Shown in pieces: positions 1-7,985 of a DNA stretch of 48,559 bases. Made by a program: the position numbers and the translations under genes. The stretch covers positions 1 to 48,559 of the forward strand of contig CAZZKJ010000015.1 in the NCBI GenBank assembly GCA_964654695.1, in the 5' to 3' direction. The stretch comes from CAZZKJ01 sp964654695. Its GTDB lineage: Bacteria; Krumholzibacteriota; Krumholzibacteriia; WVZY01. The notes under the pieces were generated by a model. The model ran no database searches. It was not told the DNA's origin and saw nothing but the letters and a program-made list of their open reading frames with translations. Within the stretch, counting starts at the first letter, position 1. Each line of letters starts with the position of its first letter.

Positions 1-498
1 CCGCCGCCCCCCCCCCCCCCGCCCGATCGGCTTGGGCGAGCCCGCGCCCGAATCGAGACGATTCCGGCGCGAAGGGTCGCGGCCGCGATCGACCTGGCCC
101 GACGCTTGGAGTCTCGGGGAGATCCGGGAGCCGCGCTCGAGGCGTACCACCTCGCCCTGCGCAGCGACGTCCCCCCTACCGAGTACTCAGCGCGCCAAGG
201 GGTCCGCGTCCCCTCCGAGGCGTTCATCCGCGACCGGATCCGAGCCGTGCGCAAGAGCGCGACCGAGCCCTCGACGACCTTCCGCTCCGTGGACGAGGCG
301 GCCGCCGAAGCCCTCCGACGGGCGCGCGGCTCCGGCCAGCGGGGCGTCGGGGCTCAACCAGCCACGCGAACCGACGATGACGCAGTCCCCGATCTCGACG
401 GCGCTGGTGTGCACGCTCTCGCAGCCCGCGCGCGCATACCACCGGGCGAAATCCTCCACACCAATGCTAGCCCCGCTCCCCTGACCGACAGTCAGTAA
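1..498 (+). CDS. Possible 3' fragment of a GC-rich gene, unrecognised
   Basis: Frame 1 is open from the window edge to a TAA at 496-498. Its third codon positions are almost all G or C up to about 345, which favours real coding there. The reading includes an Ala/Arg/Leu-rich, TPR-like helical stretch (LARRLESRGDPGAALEAYHL, about residues 31-50). After about 345 the third-position bias weakens, while a minus-strand frame (187-543, containing VEIGDCVIVGSRGWLSP) becomes equally plausible. There could be two convergent fragments or a frameshift. I recognise no family, and the block may not belong to this genome. Confidence 0.25.
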   Translation, partial: PPPPPPPPDRLGRARARIETIPARRVAAAIDLARRLESRGDPGAALEAYHLALRSDVPPTEYSARQGVRVPSEAFIRDRIRAVRKSATEPSTTFRSVDEAAAEALRRARGSGQRGVGAQPATRTDDDAVPDLDGAGVHALAARARIPPGEILHTNASPAPLTDSQ

Positions 499-545
499 TA
501 GCGGGCGGCCGCGGTCGCGGCCGCGCGCTCTTTCGCGAGGCACCG
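1..545. other. GC-rich block of foreign composition at the contig end
   Basis: This stretch is far richer in G and C than everything after about position 550, where A-rich sequence begins abruptly. It opens with a near-pure run of C (about positions 7-20). Long open frames exist on both strands because stop codons are rare. A perfect GC hairpin (arms 505-513 and 516-524) follows the plus-strand frame but has no T tract. A C/G homopolymer at an edge plus a sharp composition shift is typical of a chimeric join or sequencing artefact, although a genuine acquired segment cannot be excluded. Confidence 0.6.
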
Positions 546-815
546 CTGCGCATAATCAAAAAAAAGAACGAGACGAACGTCGTACGTCTTCAAAGCCGCG
601 GCCACTGAAACGATGCTGTCCATCCCTCCGCTCAACAGCGCCACTGCTCTTTTTCTTGAATATTCCATAATTCATGTATCCGCTCAGACACTAATAAAGC
701 GGTCTATTTCGCCGGAGCGTAAAGCAAAGTCCAATTATTATTAACTCCCCCGTCCGGTATTTAATTCATAAGCATGAGGCGGCGCACGGAATATCGGCGG
801 GCCTCCGCATTCGGG
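546..815. other. Intergenic region, nothing recognised
   Basis: About 270 bases of mixed composition separate the GC-rich block from the queD-like gene, which ends here on the minus strand. I see no convincing open frame, RNA gene or strong terminator. The likely junction with the GC-rich block lies at its left edge. Confidence 0.4.
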
Positions 816-1196
816 CTACTCTTCGTAAGCAACTGAGTTTACGGGACCTTCCCATACGGTGATGCGGGACAAACGCCCTAAAGACAGCTGCTTCGATTCC
901 TCAAGCAGGATGCGATAGAATTCCCGGGCCATATTCTCCGCCGTAGGTTCAACGGAATCGAAAGGAACTGCCTCATTTAGATGCCTGTGGTCAAAGGACC
1001 GGAGAATCTTTTCATCCAGCACCCTCTGCAGGCGGGTGAAATTCGCCCCCATACCCGATTCATCCAAACTGTCGAAAACCCATTCGGATTTCACCCTCCA
1101 GGAATGACCGTGGAGACGGTCACAAGGAGGACATCGGCTTAAAGTATGAGAAGCCGAAAAACCGCATTCAACCGATATCGTGTATTTGGGGGACAT
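816..1196 (-). CDS. queD: 6-pyruvoyl-tetrahydropterin synthase / QueD family protein
   Basis: Members of this fold convert dihydroneopterin triphosphate, either to 6-carboxy-tetrahydropterin (QueD, queuosine and deazaguanine synthesis) or to pyruvoyl-tetrahydropterin. The zinc-binding histidines are visible in FSASHTL and in CDRLHGHSW, with the catalytic cysteine just before LHGH. DHRHLNE, PTAENMAREFY and a C-terminal WEG are the other family blocks. The product is 126 residues from the ATG at 1196, close to the usual ~120. A TTG at 1211 would add five residues (MLRRK) but lies further from the family's normal start. QueD is favoured over eukaryotic-type PTPS because the protein is short and bacterial. 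No other queuosine genes are in the window, so the exact reaction is inferred. Confidence 0.85.
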   Translation of the reverse strand: MSPKYTISVECGFSASHTLSRCPPCDRLHGHSWRVKSEWVFDSLDESGMGANFTRLQRVLDEKILRSFDHRHLNEAVPFDSVEPTAENMAREFYRILLEESKQLSLGRLSRITVWEGPVNSVAYEE

Positions 1197-1586
1197 CTTT
1201 CTGCGCAACAATCCGGGTTTTGCCTTGTAAGCTCTTTATCTTTTTTTACTTTAACGGTTTTCGCCGGGAAAAGCAAGATCCAAGACCCCGGCTGAAGCTT
1301 CGAAAATCAGGTTTCGGAAGAAATCGTGCCGATTATCAAGTGTTCAACCTGCATCCATTATGCAATTTGCACGCATGCTCAATATATGCATCTCTTATTA
1401 TCCGACCGAAGGACCGGCAGCCACGGGATGCGATATAATACCAAATCATTAAATCACTTAATTAATAGATCTGAAAAAAATATTTCTCTTTTCCCTGGTA
1501 CACGATTCGCTTAAGCAACCTTCATCGGGGGGATCTCTAGCCCCCTCGATGCAGGATATTTTTAACGCTAAGCAAAAGAATAACAT
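1197..1586. other. Intergenic region between divergent genes
   Basis: About 390 bases lie between the leftward queD-like gene and the rightward TPR gene. The region becomes AT-rich from about 1430 and holds a sigma-54-like element at 1496-1510. A 62-codon GTG-initiated frame (1326-1514) encodes a Cys-containing start (MPIIKCSTCIHYAICTH), but it has no clear ribosome-binding site or family and I do not call it. Confidence 0.4.
1496..1510 (+). promoter_or_regulatory. Possible sigma-54 promoter for the TPR gene
   Basis: The sequence TGGTACACGATTCGC has the invariant GG (1497-1498) and GC (1509-1510) exactly ten bases apart. The -24 part differs from TGGCAC at one base and the -12 part reads TCGC instead of TTGC. 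The downstream gene starts 77 bases later. The spacing is right but the match is imperfect, so it could be chance. Confidence 0.3.
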
Positions 1587-3605
1587 ATGGATCCAAAGAT
1601 TATCTCCGCTCTGGATAAAATCCAGGCGCTTAAGAATAAGGGCGACTACGCCAAGGCTTTGGCAAAACTCCAGGACCTGGTCAAGCGCTCCAAGGGTGAA
1701 ATCCGGGTTTACACGGAAGCCATCGAAACCAGTCTCGAAGCCGGGGAATCCATCCAGGCATGCCAGTTTTTCAAAAAAGCGCATACTTTTCTACCGTCGG
1801 CTCGAGAGCAGCTCTGGGACTTTGCCAAGGAGATTACGCTCACTTGCAGCGATCCGATTTTGGCAAAAACCCTCCTGGACCAGGCCGTGAAAAACCGGGA
1901 TCTGAATGCGGGTCTAGATCTGCTTGACGGTCTCGAGAACGGGATTGTTTCAGACCTGCTCAAAAGAAACCGCGTCAAGAAGCAAGCTCTTTTGACGTCC
2001 TCTGCGGGAGAAGAACATATTAGCGGAGATCTTTTGGTTAATATGCTTGCCGAATACCTATTGTGTCTGAAAACGGGCAAGAAGGAAGATTCCGCTGCAA
2101 TCATAGTGAAAATCGCTGAGAACACCCCGGACGAGAAGGAGGTTATAGAAAGCTTTCTCGCACGCAGGAGCAGCTGCCGGCCTGACGACGGCACTGCAGC
2201 ATACGCGTTGGGCTGCTGCTATTCCCTTACGGGAAAACACGGTAAAGCACTGGAAAAATTCACTCAGAGTATCAGAACCGATCCCGTCTTTATCGACGAA
2301 ATTGCCGCCAGAATCCAGGATATGCAAAAAACCGGCGAACACCCGGGCAGCAGACTGGATGTTTTCCTCTCTGAAATATATCTCGTGAAAGAAGATCTTC
2401 CTGCGGCGGCCGAAACCATGGCAAACGTCCTGGAAAGAGACCCCGAGCAGGCACCGGGGATAATGGATCTTCTGGATAAATACTTCTCGGCACTCGAAAA
2501 CGAGATTATTCCGGAGTATATTTTTATCGAAGCAGCAGTGTTATCAAAACAGATATCCAAGGCTGTTGATCATATTACGAAGTGCTACAGCAACGACAAA
2601 CTCAAAGAGCCTCTGCTGACCTGGATGGATAAAAAATTCAATGAATGCTTTTTCCCGCCGAAGGTGCTGCTGAAATACGGCGAAATAGCGCTGCAGGAGA
2701 GTATGTGCGAGCGCGCTCTTGAGGCTTTGCAGTGCGTAGCAGAGCTGTCTCCGGCTGACTTGCCGGTCATAAGGAGCCTGCTGGCCGACTGCAACAAACA
2801 AGACGCAAAAATAAAAGCCTACTTGGAGGAAATTTCACCTAAAGAGCAAGAGCAGGAAACCTCCGGAGATTTCGGAATTGAACATTTTGAGAAAAGTGAA
2901 TTTCATTTTACGCCTAAACAGGAACCCGGAGATCAGCCGGCTAATTTCGAACCGCTCCTTAAGAACGAAGGAGTATTCACCTCTTCATCACTGAAGGAGG
3001 AGTTGGATTACGACGCAAAACCTGCGCCGCATTTCGAAACTGAATCTGGCACGTCAAAAAACCCCGGTTATTCAACCGCAAAAGAAGAACCGGCGGAGAC
3101 TAAAGAAAAACCGGAAGAGAAAAGCGCCGATCCTCTTCCCGATAATAGTTTCAATCAAAGTTTACGCGAATTCGAAGAAGGCAAGCTGAACAACGAGCAG
3201 ATTTTGGACCTTACCGAAAAAGCTCTTATCAACGGCAGGAACAGCGAAGTTGAGGCCCTTCTCAAACATACTTTTGACTCGAATAAAGATGATTCAAAAA
3301 GGAAACTCTTTCTTGCCCGGTATCACATGAAGGGCGACAGTCCTCTCGAAGCGCTGATCGTCCTGAAATCGATATCTTTGGACGGTCTTCCCCGGGGCCA
3401 AAGACGCGACATCCTGTCCAGGATAGCGGCCTGCTACAGGATTCTTCATTTGTATGAAGCCGCCCAGGCTGCATTGCTCGCATTAACCTGCGATTATCCA
3501 TCGGATGCAGCATTAGAATCATTAATAAAGCTGAATTATACCGACTATTTAAAAGAACAAAGCGGTGCCGAAGTGGTCCTCGAAAAATCGAGTTCCATTG
3601 ATTAA
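1587..3605 (+). CDS. TPR-repeat protein of unknown function
   Basis: The 672-residue product is built from helical repeats of TPR type: an N-terminal array (about 1-410; for example NKGDYAKALAKLQDLVKRS near residue 17 and KHGKALEKFTQSIRTDP near 220), a Glu/Lys/Pro-rich low-complexity linker (about 415-525), and a C-terminal helical block (about 540-665). There is no signal peptide or membrane segment, so it is probably a cytoplasmic scaffold. It starts at ATG 1587 with only a weak ribosome-binding site. The next gene begins 29 bases after its stop behind a strong Shine-Dalgarno, so the two likely form an operon. The composition matches the neighbours. I recognise no specific family; a role in protein-protein interaction is inferred from the repeats alone. 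Confidence 0.75.
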   Translation: MDPKIISALDKIQALKNKGDYAKALAKLQDLVKRSKGEIRVYTEAIETSLEAGESIQACQFFKKAHTFLPSAREQLWDFAKEITLTCSDPILAKTLLDQAVKNRDLNAGLDLLDGLENGIVSDLLKRNRVKKQALLTSSAGEEHISGDLLVNMLAEYLLCLKTGKKEDSAAIIVKIAENTPDEKEVIESFLARRSSCRPDDGTAAYALGCCYSLTGKHGKALEKFTQSIRTDPVFIDEIAARIQDMQKTGEHPGSRLDVFLSEIYLVKEDLPAAAETMANVLERDPEQAPGIMDLLDKYFSALENEIIPEYIFIEAAVLSKQISKAVDHITKCYSNDKLKEPLLTWMDKKFNECFFPPKVLLKYGEIALQESMCERALEALQCVAELSPADLPVIRSLLADCNKQDAKIKAYLEEISPKEQEQETSGDFGIEHFEKSEFHFTPKQEPGDQPANFEPLLKNEGVFTSSSLKEELDYDAKPAPHFETESGTSKNPGYSTAKEEPAETKEKPEEKSADPLPDNSFNQSLREFEEGKLNNEQILDLTEKALINGRNSEVEALLKHTFDSNKDDSKRKLFLARYHMKGDSPLEALIVLKSISLDGLPRGQRRDILSRIAACYRILHLYEAAQAALLALTCDYPSDAALESLIKLNYTDYLKEQSGAEVVLEKSSSID

Positions 3606-3634
3606 AATAATTTTATTTACAGGAGGAAAGTAAA

Positions 3635-5149
3635 ATGAAACTCTGTCCTTTTATATCCCACATGCTGGGAGACGAAAGCTCATCCGTTCTTACTATCGAC
3701 CCATCAAAAGTGGGCAAAAATCCCAAGAACATCAAAAATTCCGAAGGCATTCCGAATGATGTCGTGATCCTGGGTTATGACGACAAGGGAGGAACCGGAG
3801 TGCAAACCAAAACCGCGCAGGCGGCCGCAACAAAAAAAACCTCTGCATCTTCCCATCTCTTTTGTCTAAAAGAACCATGCCGGTTCTTTCAAAAAGCGGA
3901 AGATGCATGCCTCTTTGACCAGATGTTTTCGCTAATCAAGGAAACGCCGGCGGATAAAGGCACCGGCAAGGCTAAGGCATCAAGGAACGATGAAAAACTG
4001 CTTAAAGAAATCGATAAAATCTGGAAGTTTCAGACCAAAGGAGTGGCCGAACTCGTTTCACAGATTGGAGATTCCGATAAAAAGCATAAAACCATGATCG
4101 ATGAGATCAAAAAGGAGATAACCGACAAAACCGCAAGGCTCAGCAAAGATATGAGTTCGAGGACCAAAGGTGAAAACGAAAAATCTCTCAAGGAACTCAA
4201 GAATAAGATTGGCGAACTCAGTAAACGCCTGGCCGACAGGGACGAAAGCAATGAAAACTTTTCGACCACTATATCCGAATTGATTGTCAACCTGGAGGAA
4301 TCATTAACTGATGTAAAAACCAAAGCGGCACAAATAGAGGAAGGCGTAGGAAGCGTTAAGGAATCATTGCCCGATTCCGGAGAAATAATCAAAAAACTGG
4401 AATCCGCCGTGGAAAAAGAGCTCGGCAAAACCATCAAAGCTGTTGAGTCCGGAACGAAGGGAGGACATTGGGATAAAATCGATTTAGTCCTTGAATCCCA
4501 AAAGGAACAAGCGAATCAAAACACTTTGTGGCGCGATGAAACATCAAAACAAATAAGCAAACTGCTCGAAGGGCATGAAGAATGGGAAAAACGGGTTGCC
4601 AATCTGGCTGAAAGCCAGTCCAGGCTGGAAGAAATGTTAGAAGCCGACAAAGCAAGAAGAGCGAAAGACGAATCCAAAACCAACAAGAAGGAAGCCCGAA
4701 CATTCAACAACCTGGGCGTTACGAGTTTCCATAATGGCGCTTTCGAAGCCGCCAAAAAGCAGTTCCTAAAAGCTGTCGACCTTGATCCGCAGTTTGCAGA
4801 AGCCTATAACAACCTCGGCCTCGCATGTACCGAAACCGGTTGTGAAAACGAAGCCACGGGCGCATTCAAGAAAGCAACCGAACTCAATCCGGATATTCCT
4901 GCGGCCTATGGAAACCTCGGATATCTCCTGCACAAGAAAGGAAAATACGAGGAAGCAATCGAGATGTACCACGAATCCTTGGGGCGTAATGCCAACAGCA
5001 GCTCAGCTTATACAAATCTGGGGAATGCTTATTACAAATTGGGCAAACACGACAAAGCCCGCAAAGCGTGGGAGAAGGCTCTTGCAATCGACCCCGGCAA
5101 TGAAAAAGCGAGTCTCTATTTAAAGCGTATCCAATCGGAAAAATGTTAA
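3635..5149 (+). CDS. Four-cysteine, coiled-coil and TPR protein
   Basis: The 504-residue protein has three parts. The N-terminus carries cysteines at residues 4, 77, 82 and 92 (CPF at the start, later CLKEPCRFF and CLFD), a spacing that could bind zinc or an iron-sulfur cluster. Residues about 120-340 are Lys/Glu-rich and predicted coiled coil (EKSLKELKNKIGELSKRL). Residues about 350-500 hold roughly four canonical TPRs (for example AFEAAKKQFLKAVDLDPQFA and KYEEAIEMYHESLGRN). The start is secure: AGGAGG lies eight bases before the ATG. It follows the 672-residue TPR protein by 29 bases and probably works with it. There is no export signal. I do not recognise the family, and the metal-binding idea is inference from the cysteine spacing. 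Confidence 0.75.
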   Translation: MKLCPFISHMLGDESSSVLTIDPSKVGKNPKNIKNSEGIPNDVVILGYDDKGGTGVQTKTAQAAATKKTSASSHLFCLKEPCRFFQKAEDACLFDQMFSLIKETPADKGTGKAKASRNDEKLLKEIDKIWKFQTKGVAELVSQIGDSDKKHKTMIDEIKKEITDKTARLSKDMSSRTKGENEKSLKELKNKIGELSKRLADRDESNENFSTTISELIVNLEESLTDVKTKAAQIEEGVGSVKESLPDSGEIIKKLESAVEKELGKTIKAVESGTKGGHWDKIDLVLESQKEQANQNTLWRDETSKQISKLLEGHEEWEKRVANLAESQSRLEEMLEADKARRAKDESKTNKKEARTFNNLGVTSFHNGAFEAAKKQFLKAVDLDPQFAEAYNNLGLACTETGCENEATGAFKKATELNPDIPAAYGNLGYLLHKKGKYEEAIEMYHESLGRNANSSSAYTNLGNAYYKLGKHDKARKAWEKALAIDPGNEKASLYLKRIQSEKC

Positions 5150-5171
5150 CGCGCTACCGACCGGCGCTTGA

Positions 5172-5390
5172 TCAGCTTTCTGTTTCTGATACTTTTATAA
5201 CGCTCGCAGCTTGAGGACCCTTGGGGCTGTCCTTAACTTCGAATTCTACAACTTCTCCTTCGGAAAGTGTTCTGTACCCTTCTCCCTGGATCTCGGAATA
5301 ATGGACGAATATATCCTGTCCTGATTCCTGTTCGATGAAACCGAAACCTTTGTTGTCATTGAACCATTTTACTTTACCAGTAATACGCAA
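5172..5390 (-). CDS. csp: Cold-shock domain protein
   Basis: The 72-residue product is a complete single cold-shock domain, an OB-fold that binds single-stranded RNA or DNA and melts mRNA structure. The RNP1 motif KGFGFI and RNP2 motif DIFVHY are intact, after the standard opening GKVKWFND. The C-terminus (about 55-72) adds a short PKGPQAASVIKV tail normal for the family. The start is a TTG at 5390 placed nine bases after AGGAGG, and no ATG fits the domain. It is transcribed leftward from a strong promoter at 5521-5549 through a ~124-base leader containing a terminator-like hairpin, which suggests control at the RNA level. It converges on the TPR gene, with 22 bases between the stops. Confidence 0.95.
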   Translation of the reverse strand: MRITGKVKWFNDNKGFGFIEQESGQDIFVHYSEIQGEGYRTLSEGEVVEFEVKDSPKGPQAASVIKVSETES

Positions 5391-5415
5391 GACGAGACTC
5401 CTCCTTCTAAAGGTG

Positions 5416-5446
5416 AAAAAAATAGCTGGCCTGCTTTAAGACCAGC
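5416..5446 (-). terminator. Terminator-like hairpin in the csp leader (possible attenuator)
   Basis: On the minus strand, GCTGGTC (5446-5440) pairs with GGCCAGC (5431-5425) with one G-U pair and an eight-base loop. A seven-T tract (5422-5416) follows almost directly. This is the form of an intrinsic terminator, yet it lies between the csp promoter and its ribosome-binding site, so it would stop transcripts before csp. A second GCTGGT at 5492-5487 could compete for the CCAGC arm. Confidence 0.65.
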
Positions 5447-5520
5447 GGATCTAACGAAAAACACAAAATGTGGGCACGATAGAACTACCAGCATTCGCGG
5501 ACCATTTCCAATTCCTGCTT

Positions 5521-5549
5521 ATTATACCCCATCATTACTTGATCGTCAA
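5521..5549 (-). promoter_or_regulatory. Sigma-70 promoter of csp
   Basis: The minus strand has TTGACG (5549-5544), a 17-base spacer and a perfect TATAAT (5526-5521). Transcription would begin near 5514, giving a leader of about 124 bases before the TTG start. No other leftward gene lies between this promoter and csp. Confidence 0.8.
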
Positions 5550-5772
5550 GACTTATGATGAATCGGCCGGCGCTTTAAATCATACGGGTACGACGCGGGC
5601 TTCAATACACCGCTGAATGCAATCATGCGACAATCTTGCGAATTCGAGCTTGCGTTATACGGGACTGTCTGAAGGGCCGGCAATCCCATCAGCCCCACCG
5701 GTATTGAGCCTCATAACATGCTTTTCCACTTGCTATTACACCGTCCTTCCGTAGGAGAATCCGCTCCGCCCC

Positions 5773-5788
5773 TGGCATAAATTTTGCC
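5773..5788 (+). promoter_or_regulatory. Sigma-54 promoter of the FHA-phosphoesterase-kinase operon
   Basis: TGGCATAAATTTTGCC matches the sigma-54 consensus (TGGCAC, then TTGC): GG at 5774-5775 and GC at 5786-5787 are separated by exactly ten bases, and only the last base of TGGCAC differs. Transcription would start near 5799, about 40 bases before the ATG at 5840. A sigma-54 activator is encoded at 13582-18219. The rest of 5550-5760 shows no gene. Confidence 0.6.
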
Positions 5789-5839
5789 CTTCACATCACA
5801 GTCAAATCATCAATCAATAGTTCAGCATGGAAGTGGAGA

Positions 5840-7225
5840 ATGCAAGTGGTTTTACCTTACATGAAGGCTGAAAAAAAGGATGCAATTTTTTCTCCCGAAA
5901 AAATCGAACCAATCCTGAATGAGTGCGTTTTACTCAGCGCGACCCAGCCCTGTTACCTGGAAATCAGGGGAGATATAATCCAGTGGTATCTTTTCTTCAG
6001 AGAAAGACAGCTGTATGCCGCTGGAAAAATCGAAAACGGCCAGTTCGCGGGTACGACCATAAAGGACTTTCTTCTCGGCTGCGCCGTTTTGAATTCCGCG
6101 ACGTTCAGCTGCTATATGGTAAACAATAAAATTCTGCATTCCATATTGATTCTGTTTCAAAAGAAACCGTCGATAAAAATTGCGACCTCTCTGGTGGATC
6201 TGGACAAACTGCTAGATAAAATAGAGGAAGAAGGCAAAAGCTGTATTATCAGCGCTTCGCAGGATGATTTTCTCGCCATATTAAGATATGAAAAAGGAGT
6301 CGTGACTGCGCTTTGTTCGGAACACTCTTTCCCTTACCCCAAAGAAGAGGCGTTCCGGGATGATTTTCTCGTAAAAATCTATACATTGTCTGCCGAGAAG
6401 CAGCTGCAGATATATTTATACGAAGATCTCCTGGTTCATTTCGCATCCGACGCGAAACTTGTTGAAGCGTCATTCGCCGGCAACTTTGCAGATCTCTTCC
6501 TGTCCAAACCTCCGACCGTAGTTCTTTACCTCAAGGGCAAGGAACTTTCGCGTTTCTCCCTGGATAAGTCCGTAACAAACATCGGCAGGACGCGTGAAAA
6601 CGATATCGCAATAGACAATCTGGCGGTCTCCAGACTGCACGCAACAATCGAAGAAAACAAAGGCACCTATTTCATAAAAGACTGCGACAGTCTGAACGGC
6701 ACCCAGGTCAACGGCCATAAAATCGGCCGCGCCAGGCTCGAGGACGGCGATGAAATAATCATTGGCAAGCACAAGCTGGTTTACAGAGCTCCGGGAGGAA
6801 GAGTTCGCACCGAGACCGCACTCCACGAAGATTTTGAACAAACATTCATTATTTCCCCCGGCCAAATGGATCGGCCACCGGCTGAATCCGCTTCCCCTCC
6901 TTCCCTGCCCTCAGGCAAACCTTTTGACGGCGGAACGGAACATACACCCAGGCTGCTGGAAAAAACATCCGAGGGAGAACGCGTTATCGAACTGACCAAG
7001 CCGAGCCTGGTTTTGGGAAGCGATGATGGAGCCGATATTTCGTTAGGAGGTCTGTTTGTCGCCGGAAGGCATGCCGAGATCTCCAAAGTGGGAGATCATT
7101 ACGTTATAAAACACCTTAAGGGTCTGAGAAAAGTCAGGGTTTGCGGCAAACCGGTGATCGAAACTGTGCTTTCTTCAAACGATGACATCAAGATAGCAAA
7201 TAAGGAATTTATTTTTATCGAGTAA
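5840..7225 (+). CDS. FHA-domain protein with a second, degenerate FHA domain
   Basis: FHA domains bind phosphothreonine peptides. The 461-residue product has an unrecognised N-terminal region (about 1-215), a good FHA domain (about 225-316) with the conserved GR (249-250), SRLH (264-267), NGT (286-288) and NG (291-292), a Pro/Ser/Glu-rich linker, and a C-terminal FHA-like fold (about 385-461). In the latter GR is replaced by GS and the serine of S-x-x-H by Gly (AGRH), so it may not bind phosphate. It is the first gene of an operon with a phosphoesterase (22 bases later) and a Ser/Thr kinase, so the kinase or its targets are likely partners. There is no membrane segment. The start follows GGAAGTGGAGA directly. 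A sigma-54-type promoter lies upstream. Confidence 0.85.
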   Translation: MQVVLPYMKAEKKDAIFSPEKIEPILNECVLLSATQPCYLEIRGDIIQWYLFFRERQLYAAGKIENGQFAGTTIKDFLLGCAVLNSATFSCYMVNNKILHSILILFQKKPSIKIATSLVDLDKLLDKIEEEGKSCIISASQDDFLAILRYEKGVVTALCSEHSFPYPKEEAFRDDFLVKIYTLSAEKQLQIYLYEDLLVHFASDAKLVEASFAGNFADLFLSKPPTVVLYLKGKELSRFSLDKSVTNIGRTRENDIAIDNLAVSRLHATIEENKGTYFIKDCDSLNGTQVNGHKIGRARLEDGDEIIIGKHKLVYRAPGGRVRTETALHEDFEQTFIISPGQMDRPPAESASPPSLPSGKPFDGGTEHTPRLLEKTSEGERVIELTKPSLVLGSDDGADISLGGLFVAGRHAEISKVGDHYVIKHLKGLRKVRVCGKPVIETVLSSNDDIKIANKEFIFIE

Positions 7226-7247
7226 GCATCAACCCGGGAGTAATGGG

Positions 7248-7979
7248 ATGCGCTACATTCTTATTTCGGATATACATGGGAACCTTGAAGCTCTGGAGTC
7301 GGTTCTGGATTTTGCCCACAAGCTCGAGCCATGCCAGATAATATGTTTGGGGGATACTGTAGGCTACGGTGCGGATCCTGAGAAATGTCTTGATACGATA
7401 GGATCCTCGGCCGAACTCATACTGGCCGGCAACCATGACCTTGCCTCTGCGGGAATCATCAGCATAGAAGAATTCAATCCCATCGCGAAACAGGCTATCG
7501 AATGGACGGCAAAAACTCTCAGCAGTGAAAGCAAGGAACTGCTGAGCAGCCTGCCTCTGGTCTATATAGACGGCGACTCTTGTTTTACGCACGGCTCCCC
7601 GATCGATCCCATGCAGTTCAACTACGTAAAAACGCTCGAAGATGTCTCCGCTGTTTTCGAATCAATAGGGCAAAAATACTGCTTTGTCGGCCACACCCAC
7701 CTGCCGGCGATAGTCAAAGTCGATGCCGCAACCGGACGGGCTCATATTATCGAGGAACCCGTCGTCAGCAGCGCCGGTGACTTCAAGTTCTTCGTCAATG
7801 TAGGCAGTGTAGGCCAGCCGCGCGACACCAATCCAGATGCCTGTGTCGTTGTCTTCGATGAACACAGCGAATCAATCGAATTGATAAGGCTGCCCTACGA
7901 TATTTCCACTTCTCAAAGCAAAATTATTTCCCAGGGATTGCCTTCTTATCTGGCGGAGAGACTCCTTTTGGCAAGGTGA
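7248..7979 (+). CDS. Calcineurin-like metallophosphoesterase
   Basis: The 243-residue protein carries the full metal-binding signature of the YfcE/MJ0936-type phosphoesterases: DIHGN (residues 8-12), GDTVGYG, GNHD, THGSP and GHTHLP. The late NVGSVGQPRD block is typical of the branch. These are cytoplasmic dinuclear-metal enzymes that cleave phosphomono- or phosphodiesters. The substrate cannot be read from sequence. It sits between an FHA protein and a Ser/Thr kinase (22 and 6 bases of spacing), so a role as phosphoprotein phosphatase balancing that kinase is an attractive inference, though many relatives act on nucleotides. The start ATG is preceded by CGGGAG. Confidence 0.9.
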   Translation: MRYILISDIHGNLEALESVLDFAHKLEPCQIICLGDTVGYGADPEKCLDTIGSSAELILAGNHDLASAGIISIEEFNPIAKQAIEWTAKTLSSESKELLSSLPLVYIDGDSCFTHGSPIDPMQFNYVKTLEDVSAVFESIGQKYCFVGHTHLPAIVKVDAATGRAHIIEEPVVSSAGDFKFFVNVGSVGQPRDTNPDACVVVFDEHSESIELIRLPYDISTSQSKIISQGLPSYLAERLLLAR

Positions 7980-7985
7980 TAAGAA

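Noticed and set aside
187..543. Minus-strand frame in the GC-rich block as a separate gene
   Set aside because: Its third-position bias is good only beyond about 345, it overlaps a plus-strand frame, and it resembles no family I can name with confidence.
1326..1514. 62-codon frame with Cys residues between the queD-like and TPR genes
   Set aside because: GTG start without a ribosome-binding site, no family resemblance, and an AT-rich, low-information second half.
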